From contig NC_049996.1 of NCBI RefSeq assembly GCF_000003815.2, positions 17,032,930-17,096,929 of the forward strand: 64,000 bases of DNA, written 5' to 3'. Both the position numbers and the translations under genes were made by a program. This DNA is from Branchiostoma floridae. Lineage: Eukaryota > Chordata > Leptocardii > Amphioxiformes > Branchiostomatidae. The number at the start of each line of letters is the position of its first letter. Position 1 is the stretch's first letter. The notes below the pieces were generated by a model. It did not search any database. It saw only the letters and a program-made list of their open reading frames with translations, and had not been told where the DNA came from. Shown here in pieces: positions 11,501-23,500 of the stretch.

Positions 11501-14500
11501 CCGCCAGAGGACGACGGCGGGTCAAGGGTCACCAAGTACCGCATCGAGAAGCGTGACGTCAGCCGTAAGGCGTGGCAGCGCGTGTCGGACACGCGTGACG
11601 TCACCATCACCATCATGGACCTGGTGGAGGAGTGTGAGTACATCTTCCAGGTGTGCGCCGAGAACAAGTACGGAGTCGGCGCGCCCTCGGAGACTCAGCC
11701 CATCAAGATGACGGAGCCTCTCGGTAAGTCTGCGGACTTTCTCAACTTTAGAACTAATAAGAGCAGATTATTTCCTTTTTTTTAAATTACTGCGTTTGGA
11801 AATAGCGAATATGATTACCTGTTATTTATCGAATTCCCATTTAGTAGGCCATTCCTCAACTTTAGATCTAGTAGGAATAAAAGCAAGAAATAGTTATTTT
11901 GTCTTTAAATCACTCCATTTTTAAAACGAAAGGAAAACGAATATGATACAATCTATTTCTTTTTATTCTTACCTGTCATTTAATATCGAATTTCCCCTTA
12001 GTGGGGCATTTTTCTTTATATTTATATTATTGCTTACCTATCGAACTATTGCTTACCTATCGAACCCTACTTAACATTACTGCAATCAGTATATCTAACA
12101 CAGTTAACCGTTTGTTGCGATCCCACACAGACCCGCCCGGCCCACCAGAGAACTTGACTGTCACTGACGTCACCAAGAGGTCAGTGGGCATCACCTGGGA
12201 GCCGCCCAAACACGACGGTGGGTCAAAGGTCACCCACTACGTCATGGAGATGAAGGCACCTGGCAGCAGCAGCTTTGAGAAGGTCGACTCTAAGGTGAGG
12301 TTTTAATCATTAGTCATTACTTTAATCCTAGAACAGGGTTTTACAGATTATTGCCTCTCGGACAAAAAATTTGAAAGACAACAAAAGGTGCGACATAGAA
12401 CAATTTGATTTTCTGATTACAGTATAGTATGATCTCAAAAGGTTCAATCAGCAATCTATTGCGATGATCTAATTGCCATGCCCCCCTCCCCAATTTCAAG
12501 GTCACGCAACTGTTCTACAACTTCCTGGAGCTGTCCGAGGGCGAGGCTTACACCTTCCGCGCCTGCGCAGTTAATGCAGTGGGCCCGGGACCCTACGCCC
12601 AGACACCGCCTGTGGAGACCAGGGAGAAACTCAGTAAGTCTCTCGCTATAACAGTTAGTCTAACATTTGAAACTGGACCATCAGGTCTCGATATAGCCCT
12701 TCCTCAGTATGATACCCAGCGTGTTGTAAATCCAACGTTCAGAAATGCTGCGTTGCTGTGCCTTGTGGCACTTAAACCCAGCTAGGGAATTGATATTGAA
12801 AACTATAGTGGAAGATTACTTTTGGGAGTCTCCGTCAATGTAAAATATCCAAAATTGCCAATGTCAAAATGGATATCAAGTCTACTGTAAAATATGTTCA
12901 TGAACGACCAGGATCCTTGATACGTAAATGTCATGTTTTTCACCTGACAAGGGTGCTGACACAAGTTGTTCCCTTTCTCCTAGTTCCCCCTGGCATCAGG
13001 CTGCAGGAGGAGATGACCGTCCGTGCCGGGGAGACCATCAACATCGTGGCCGGCATCACAGGCAAGCCCGTCCCGGCCATCAGCTGGGAGCGCGGCGGTA
13101 AGCCTCTCATGGCCGTGGACCGTGTCAGCGTCGTCAACGACGCATCATCCTCCAACCTGGACATCAAGAAGTGCATGCGCAAGATCGACCAGGGCGTGTA
13201 CCAGATCACAGCCGCCAACAAGGCCGGCTCGGCCAGCAAGACTGTCAAGGTCACCATTCTGGGTGAGTTATTGTACAATGCAGTAACTGGCACGAGTGTA
13301 ACAGTAAGTTGTAATGATCTCTGAATAATATATAGTAAATGCTTACGAAACTTTGTTGGATGATTTTCACAACAGTACGATTTTTTATGAACGGATTGGT
13401 TTACATTTTAAGACATTTCGGTAACACTTTCAGTTGCAGTATCTTACTGGCAAATGATCAAGTTATCCACAACTCGTCCTACTTGCATAAAAAATACCTT
13501 TAGGCTCTTTACAGAATTCTCCTCTCCCTTTGTACTGCGGAGTCCCACAAAAATGGGATCACTTGTAGTTGGGCATGTGTTAGTTACACTGGAATTACAA
13601 CTGAACGCAGGGAAGTACCGGATAAGATAATGCGAAACCAAGGCAATTGATATTGTGTGTGCAAAGGATTTTTCCCTGTAATGAATGTTTTCTCTCCCCT
13701 CCCCTCCCAGACGTTCCTGGCGAGCCTAACGACGTGAAGATCAGCCGCGTGTTCGCGAACGAGATGACAGTGACCTGGAGCAAGCCGTACCAAGATGGCG
13801 GCAGCCCCATCACCAATTACGTAGTAGACAGGCGTGACGTACACATGGTCACGTGGACACAGGTCTCAGCCAGCATCGACCCCAAGAAAATGTAAGACTC
13901 CACTCGAATTTATGGACTTTCTCTTAAGTACATTGCTGCATGATTTTACATTGTAGAAGAGACAGAGTTGCAAGCCGTAGAGAAACGAACAGACAGCAAA
14001 AAAATAAAATCAATGCAAAATAGCTAAAACTAAAGTAACGATAATTCACATTATTTTTAAGCAAAATGATTATTCAAATGAGATTTTTTACTATGAAGAT
14101 TGAGAAATTATTTGGTCATGTCTTTTTTTCAAAATCGAGACAAAAGCTTAGATGTTTTTGTGAAGAAGAATTATCCTATCAAATGGAATCTGTCAAAGTG
14201 AGAAACTAACCCGATGGTGGTGCCTGTTCCTTGCAGGGTGATCGTTGCCCACAAGCTGCTGGAGGGTGTGGAGTACGTCTTCCGCGTTAGGGCAGAGAAC
14301 AACATCGGAGTCGGCCCGCCAGCCGAGTCCAAGCCTACCCTGGCCAGGAGCCCATATGGTAAGTTTGGCTATAAGTTTCCACTTATATTACCTACTTCAT
14401 ACACTTAAGGTACACAGACAAGTTCAATTTCCTAATGAATTACGACAGAGCTTTGATTGTAACACATATCAGTCCCTACATTTTCAGTATCAGAAAGAAG

Positions 14501-17500
14501 CTAGAAGTCGAATTCACTTAGTAGGATATGATTCTTGTGTTGGTTGACGTACTTTTTTTGGTTTGTATTTGGTTGTAAATTTAACTCAGTTGGTATCTAT
14601 GTACAATAAAGGTTTTTGTTCATTAGAAAACGGTCATGCATTTTCTGTAATCATGTTCTGTGATACTTTAATGAACATACCGATTACAGATGAACTAACT
14701 AACATGCCTTTATTTCCTCCCCACCCTCAGGACCCCCTGGACCACCAGAGGCACCAGAAATTACGAAGTCCGGCCGGAACTGGCTGAACATCGTCTGGCA
14801 GAAGCCGAAGGACGACGGCGGCGCTCCGGTCTCTGGCTACTGGCTGGAGCGCAAGGAGCCCACCGGAGCCAGGTGGATGCAGATCAACAGGTGAGAAATT
14901 GTTCGTCTATCTAGTCTAAGTGACATATGATCTTGTGTTGTGAAAGACCACGTACAACTGTCCCATATTGTTCGTTGTTACAGGTTATGTGTTCCTACAA
15001 ATTTACCCTACCCTTCCTGTTTGCTGTGCTATTAAGGTACCTTGTTTAAAGACATTAAATCGGAACCAGTAAAATGCAGGTATGATGCAGGCTAGCTAAT
15101 GCTGTAGAACGTCTAGTCTACAATACTGTGGTTTAGTAAATTCCGTGTTCCTAACCAGTTTTGTATTGTGCGTTTTCCCAACACAGACTCGCCATTGAAG
15201 ACATGCACCATAAGGTGACAGGACTGGTGGAGGGAACACAGTACGAGTTCCGTGTGGCCGCAGAGAACAGGGCTGGGGTTGGCCCACCAAGCTTCCCCAG
15301 CGTGCCTAGGGCACCAGCTACACCAATCAGTAAGCCTATATTTACATAACGTTTCTGATTTCATTGTCGGAGTACAATTCTGTTCCAATTTCTTGAAATA
15401 TTGTCCATCATTTAAACAAGAAAGTAAATCTGATATTCATAGCACTATTTCTTTCCCGTCTACAGGACTGCCAGGCCCACCCACACCCAAGGTTGTGGAT
15501 GTGACTCGCCGCTCCGTATCCCTCCGCTGGCTGCCTCCTGAGGATGATGGCGGCTCCCGCATCATCGGTTATGTGGTGGAGCGCCGCCAGTTCGACTCCG
15601 ACATTTGGGATGTCTGCCATACCACGGAGAGGTTCGTTAGAATTATATGTGGCATTAAACGATAGTGTAAAGATTGTAATGTTCAAGAATAATTTAAAGC
15701 TCTGCATTTTGCTTACGAATAGCAACAGTGACAAAAATGCAAGCAGACAGGTGTAAAATAGTATTTTGCATAAAGGTCAAATGTTCTAATATCCTTTGCC
15801 ATGTTTGGAACGTAGATAAGAATAATTCTATTTTTAATCACATTCATCAAGGAATGAACACTGTAGGGAACAAAACACATCAAGTAATTGCTGTGGAATG
15901 TGTTCTAACTGATTGCATACTTTGTCCCTTTGCACAGGATTGTGGGACAGGAACTGACGATGGGTGACCTCACCGAAAACACGAAGTACGTCTTCCGGGT
16001 CAGCGCCGTGAACCTTGCCGGGCAGGGCGAGAGCGCCGAGACCCCGGGCATCACTCAGGTCAGTGTTGGGTTCTAAAACACTTCTGCGGACATCGCATGA
16101 TATTCGGGTGCATCTGTGTTGGTAGACGATACTGGGAAGCGATCAAACTAGATACAACCCTAACAGATTACAAAGTTTTGTGCTAGAAGTGGTTGGCAAT
16201 CTCATCTCTGTGAAGCTGAAGGAGGAAGTGTGGAAGTTGAGTCATACCTGGTTTTCAAGCTTCACGTTGATATTTCTAACCACAGCAGGTTGTAGAAAAG
16301 AGCATTCAAATAATTAATGTATAAGAAAAAACATTGAAACAATACAGTAAGTCAGAATGATTGCATTATGGCACAGGTGAGGTACCCGACAAAGATGCCA
16401 GGAATTGCCATTGCGGTAAATTCGCACAATGCATGTGACCGTGTCTTATGTCAACATTGAAACAAAACACCAAGTGTGATTATTGTCTAACACAGGTGAG
16501 AGACCCGACCGAGATGCCGGACTACGAGCTTGACGCCTCCGTGAAGGAGCTGATGATCGTGAAGGTGGGAACTCCGCTCAGGATCCCCGTTTTCATCAAG
16601 GGCAAGCCGAGACCCAGCATGGAGTGGAGCTTCAACGGACAGGTGGGGCAAGAAACACTTAAGATTCATGTCTCTTTTTCTTAAAATGACGTTGTGTCTT
16701 AAGTCACTGTTTTCCAGGTAAGGCAAGAAATACTTAATATTTATGTCTCCTTTCTTAAAATCATGTCGTGTTTAAAGTAACTGTCTTCCAGGTAGGGCAA
16801 GAAACACTTAAGATTCCTGTCTCTTTTTCTTAAAATCACGTTGTGTCTTAAGTCACTGTTTTCCAGGTAAGGCAAGAAATACCTAATATTTATGTCTCCT
16901 TTCTTAAAATCATGTAGTGTTTAAAGTAACTGTCTTTCAGGTAGGGTAAGAAATACTTAAGATTCATGTCTCTTTTTCTTAAAATCACAAATGTTCTTGA
17001 TGCAATTACGTATCTGTATTGAAAGAACACAGGACCTACGGCTATTTTTGGGTGGTGGAAACTTTAAGGTAGCCAGTCGTAAAGATTATGATTTAGCACA
17101 TTACAGTTGGCCAAGTACATGGGAAGAGTTATTTGTAGCCTTTCCTAGCTTACAATAATATAGAGGCCTTAAAAATAGGTCTTCTACTGTATTTTGGAGA
17201 CTCTTAATAAATAAGTAAATAGATAAGTACATAATCTGTTCCGTGAGTTTTAACCATTTTTCTTCTTTCTCCCAGGTTCTTGTTAACGACCGCATGAAGA
17301 CAGAAAACACGGAGATTTCCCACACTCTGGTGATCTCCCCGTGTGAGAAGAAGGACGCAGGACGCTACACACTGCACCTGGAGAACCCTCTGGGTGACGT
17401 CAGCGTCAACATCAGGGTCAAGGTCGTTGGTAAGTCACTTTCACTTATAGAGGATTCAAACTTTTACTGTGACCATAAAACTTGTGATCAAAAATACTTA

Positions 17501-20500
17501 GCTCACGAAAAGAAGCGAATTGATAGATCTATGCAATCTATTATTTGGACGTCAGACTTAAAGCAGTAGAAACTTCCTCCCCTCCCCCCGAAATCAAATC
17601 CTTGAGAAAACTAATTAACTTACAGTATTGATCCTGAAGAAGGTGCCAGTGGTCGTTGAAAATTTGATTCGCGCATACCTTTGTGTTGGAAGAAAGTTTA
17701 GCATTGTACTATAACTTACAGTGTGTCTAGAATCATTTTAAAAACGAGTTTTTGTCTCCCCCCAGGTCCACCCGGCCCGCCGACCACACCGTTTAAGGTT
17801 GGCCGTGTTCTGGAGAACGCTGTGCCGCTCAGTTGGGGCATGCCTGACGATAACGGCGGTAGCGAGATCTCCAACTACATCGTGGAGAAACGCATCGTCG
17901 GACAGAAGGGCTGGTACAAGGTGGGCGGATTTTCCTTATAGGCAACTAGATTCTGTGAGAACTTTATCAAGAAAACGTCAACTTTCGCTTCTGTAAGAAC
18001 TTTATCCAGAAAAGGTAAACTTTCACTGCTTTCTACTGAGGAAAGTGATAAGTTTAAAGTAGATCTCCAATTACCAATTATCATTGAAATGAGCATCATG
18101 GGGCAGAAGTGTTGGACTTTGAGCCCGCTTTTGTAAATTGTTGCAAAATAGTAAGATGATTTAGTTTTTGGCGGGACTCTATGATTAAATTGGGCTATTT
18201 TTTCACACGTCTACAAATATTTTTTCCCTCCCCATCAGGTGAGCTCCAACGTAGCCCGACAGAACATCGTTGTGTCGCGGCTGGAGAAGGACTATCAGTA
18301 CCTGTTCCGCGTCGCCGCCGAGAACCAGTACGGCATTGGCCCCTTCATCGAGACGGACGGGCCCGTCACCGCATCCGACCCGATCGGTGAGTCACGGCTC
18401 GTCACTCATGGCAAATTTGTCAATTTTTTTACGAAATGAAAATATAAAGCATTAAATCATTTGGGTAAAAGGATTTGTTTTTTCTGAAGACTGCAATATC
18501 GTATTTTACAAAGTCAATCAACTATAATCACTAAAAAGCAGAAGTATTGGAGACTCATTTACCATCAAAAACGTATCCAAACATACAAAAAGTATCACAT
18601 TTTCTCTCCATATATGAATAGTCTGGCTATCCAGCAGATTTTTCAGATATATTATTCACATTACCAAGTCTGACTTAATTTTTGTTTTTCATTCCCCAGT
18701 TCCACCGGACATGCCCGAGCACCTGGACATCACCCGGGTGACCAGGAAGACGGTGGAGCTGGTCTGGAAGCGGCCCAAGTATGACGGCGGCTCGCCAATC
18801 ACAGGATACATCGTGGAGAGCCGCAACCTCAAAGTAATTACACAAATCTACCGTCTACACAAAACAAAATAGTAATCATATATAGGAACAAAACTTTGTT
18901 ATAACAGCGTCAGCGTCAGCATCGAGCATAAATATGGAAGGTCTTTGAATTCACAACATCTGGATTGTAGCGCGCCTTGGTTTACTGTTTTGATTTACTA
19001 TTTGAGAGACACCACATGCATCTTGAAATTCTGTGTGTATTTTTATTGGCCAAAATATGGTGATAGGTTGTGATGATTATGAAGTTCATAGGCATATACG
19101 TTAGAGCAGCAATACGAAAACCTGCAAATGCCAATGACATTGTCAAGAATACAAGAATACGTAAAACGCAAACAAAGCTATGTATAACGTTATGAGATGG
19201 TAACCGATCCGTTATGAACCCCCAGGATGACATTGACGACTGGAACTTGTGTAACGACTACCAACTAAAGGACCTGGGCTTCATCGTCACGGGCCTGATC
19301 GAGAACGACAAGTACGAGTTCAAGGTCGCCGCCCAGAACAAGGTCGGCACCGGCAAGTACAACAACACCCGCGCAGTCCAGGTCAAGGACGAGATCGGTA
19401 CGTTTTTACAGTCTACTTCAATCGTCTCCATTCCAACATGTGGAACAATAAGAGGGCTTGAACTTAGAAGTTACATGTGTATATTGTGTTGGCAACAGTC
19501 CTTGGCATCCCGAAAATTTGTTACAGAAGATACAGCATTTCTCTGGCTTGACAAAGTAAATGCAATTTTAACAGCGTCTGATTGCAAAGAAACAATATTC
19601 TGGAGAACAATATACCTTTTTACTAGTCTTCTTTCATGCATTCATTTACTTATTTATTTATGATGTAGTTTTAGCCAGGTACGAGAAGCTTAGTGACTTT
19701 GCACTGCTTCACATGAAAATACATACCACAATGCAATCAAGAGAAAATAAACGAAAAATAATTTAAATGTTTCCTCCCAGAACAACCCGACTGTAACATC
19801 GACCTCCGCCTGGGTGACAACATCACCGTGAAGGAGGGAACCACCATCGACATCGGCGCCCGCATCAAGGGCAAGCCGGACCTCGAGGTCACCTGGACGG
19901 CGGACGAGAACGCCTTGACTGACAGCGGAAGGTGGGAACCTTAGTCTCTTCTTCCAGATCTACTAACTGGGTACTACTAAAGGCACTTTGGAGCAAGTTC
20001 TCTGTAATGATAGTATTAGTCAAAGAAGGAGACACTTCTGAATAATTCACAGTAGCAATGGCGCTCGCAAACTAACACTAAAAAGCTGTTAACCCTTTGC
20101 TTATTTTCTGTTGTTTTCTTGGTGCCGTCACATAATAGCTGCATCATCACATGGACATATACTGTGCATGTAGGCTACATGTACAGTATATGTCCGTGTG
20201 AACAGTACCCATGTAAAGCTTCGGTGGCTTAATGCTTTGCTGTAACTGGCTTTGCTTGTTGCTTTACGCTTCGTGCTTTTGTTGCTCTTAGCACTCCGCG
20301 GTCTTCCCGTGCTTCTACGCCCGCAGTCGGCATGAGTGCCAGAGTGCTGGAGGCCAGCGACAGGTAAGATATAAGCCATAACATCGCAGCTTGCAACGAT
20401 TCATGTATCAATCAGAATATCTAGTGTTTGTGTATTATAAGAATTTATTTTTAACCTATATAGACATTCAGATAGACAACTATGTACATGTGCATTTACT

Positions 20501-23500
20501 AAAGCTGGAGTGCAGTCAAAAAGAGAAAACATAGAACCAGTGATGTGTGTTTGAGGGATCATTATTTTCATGCAAGGAGACACAGGGAGCAATCTTAAAA
20601 TTCAATGTCTTTCCCCTTAGGGTTATCATGTCGGTTGATCGAGGGAGAAATCTTAAAGTTCAATGTTTTCCCCATAGGGTCATCATGTCGGTTGACGCGC
20701 CCCGTGCGCGTCTTGAAGTGATGAACGCGCGACGCTCTGACCGCGGGAAGTACGCCATCACGGTGTCCAACAAGGCCGGCAAGAAGTCCAGCTCTATCAA
20801 CGTTAACGTGCTGGGTAAGGGGCGATCCTATTTATTTATAATTATTTGAAGAATCTCCATTGTTGACTACGGAGTATAATCCCTTGTACTGTGCTATTCT
20901 TCCTGGAGTCATTACAAACAGGTACAACTCCACTCTTATGCTCATTTAAGTCGTAAAACTTTGAACCATGAGAGTGGGCATCGGAGATCAGAAAGTCGTG
21001 AAAACTATCACATCAAAGTGGGGTTACATAGCAGAAACAGTGCTTAAAATAGACTTATATTTTCCTGGACATTTTCTCGACTGTGGAAAGTTTAATACCG
21101 AACGTCTTACCCTTTCTTATCATAATCCACAGCCAAGCCCGGACCGCCTACGAAGCTGAACATTGATGAGATCACCAACAGCTACGCCATCCTGAACTGG
21201 GAACCCCCGGAGGATGATGGAGGGAGCCCTGTTCTGAACTACGTCGTCTTGAAGAAGGACACGGCCAGGTAACCTTTCTCTTAGATCTTCAAGGAGTGTA
21301 GGGGTAATTCCTTTGCAAGAAAACTTTACCTTATTCCAAGGCTTTACAATAAGACAAACCAGATCTGTAAGAAATCCGCCCCAAAGATGTATGTTTCTTG
21401 CAAACAACAACGAAACCAAATTCTATGGTCAAAAACACAACATGGATACATATTTCAGCACCAAGGACAGAGCAATTTTCCATCGTGAATTCCTTGAGAA
21501 AATCTTGATTTTAAGTGTCTTATTTCTTATTCCTTTGCCATTACTCTTTTGACACTACCCAAAGTTGTCTAAGAAACCAACCAGGACGGGGCAATCTTCC
21601 ATCGTTGTTTCCTGGGAAAAAATCTAAATCTTCAGTTTCTTATTTTGTATTCCATTGTCATTACCTTGTGCGTTTGATGATATCTGCTTCATCTAAAGAA
21701 ATCATTACTCCCTTGACCCTTTCTAAAAATGAACCCTCCTCCCCTGCAGGAACGTCTGGGCACCCGTTGCCGAGGCGTACCCCGTGGCCAAACAGACGAT
21801 CCACATTCCGAACCTGCTGGAGGGCAGCGAGTATGTCTTCCGCGTCCAGGCGGAGAACCAGATCGGCATCGGCCTGCCTAACGACAGCATGCCGATCGTC
21901 GCGAGGTGGCGCTACCGTACGTACACAACACGATTGTTCTGACTTACTGTTGTCACTGTTTTCTACGTGTTTTGACTGAGCATACATTACCATCGTAGTA
22001 TTCAAATAGTAGACAGAAAATATTAAAATTTCAGTAAATTCTGTTTGCACTATGGCCTCACAACTCATCATATGTAACTTTTTTTATAGCTAAGCTTATT
22101 TGAAGTTGTCGGTGTGTGATACATTTCCAAGAAACGTTGGTGTGTCTGTATTGTATTGTATTGTTTCTTCAATGTTTATCCATTTTTTGTCTCAGGTGTG
22201 CCTGACGCACCGGACGCGCCGTCCATCTCCGACATCCGTCGCAACGCCATGACGGCCACCTGGCGCGAGCCCTTCAACGGAGGGTCAAAGGTCACAGGTT
22301 ACTACCTGGAGAAGAAGGAGAAGGACGCCTCCCGTTGGCTGCCGGTCAACCAGGAGCCGATCCCATCCAAAACCCACAGGTGGGGAAGGGAATTCGGCTT
22401 GTTCTGATAAGCCTATTAGAATGCCCCGTAAGGAATAGCAGGGAAGGACGTAGATGCTGCACAAGAAGTAAAAGGGTGGGATGTGAATTACACAAGTGGG
22501 AATACTATTCTTCTAAAACAATCTTGCAGTTTTTATGAGTTGAGATGTTGATATCTAGTTAGTAGATAGCTAGTAAATGCTTAAACTTTGGCCGAATTTG
22601 GAGGTAGTCATACTTAAAATAAACACAACTACAACATGTATAGACTAGAGTTGCATACACGTGAAGATCGTGATCCAAACGTTATAACACTACAGCTGCA
22701 TACAAGTGAAGATTGTGATCCTAACGCTACAATATTTCTCTGCCCAGGATTACTGGCCTGCTGGAGGGAATGGACTACGTGTTCCGTGTGAAGGCCGAGA
22801 ACCGCGCCGGTGTCGGCCCGCCCGGACCCCCGTCCCGCCCGCAGAAGGCTGAGGACCCCATCGGTGAGTAGGGCAGCGAAACGATCTCTTCGGATGCAAA
22901 TATATGATAATAAGAAATTATCTTATACCAGTATTAATACTTAGTTTCAAAAGTTCTGGACAACGACGAGTTTTTTCCCTTAAACAATTGCAGAATTATT
23001 TGTAGGTACATCCCTTACTTTTTGGCATGATCTGTACGTCACCACCACTTCTGCAACGCAGTTTGAAAAAAAAAGTTGAAGGCTTCTAAGTCTTTTGATT
23101 TGATCAATAGTTCAGGCTTCAATTTGTACTTAAATAGGATTGTTTCTTACACGTTTTTACAATTGTCCCAATCTCAGACCCTCCCGGTCCTGTTGTTGAC
23201 CCCGAGTGTTACGAGGTCACCCGCTCCAGCGCTTCCATCCACTGGAAGAAGCCGGAAACGGACGGCGGCAGCAGGATTCTGGGATACATCGTGGAGAAAC
23301 GCAAGGCGGACAGCGACCTCTGGACGTCTTGCCATGACACTGAGATGCACAGGTGAGGCTTAGAATGAGAACTTGGACCTGTACATACTTCGTACTCAGT
23401 AACCCCACACAAACACTGAGCCTGGGAATACTGACAATTGTTTCAATCAGTGTGCTCTGTGTCTTTGTGAAGAACAAGAACGGCACTGAGCTGCAATACC

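Noticed and set aside
20327-20363. A shorter 37-nt version of the cassette exon using the acceptor CCCGCAG
   Set aside because: 37 nt would break the frame at both joins; the 72-nt form starting at 20292 keeps it.
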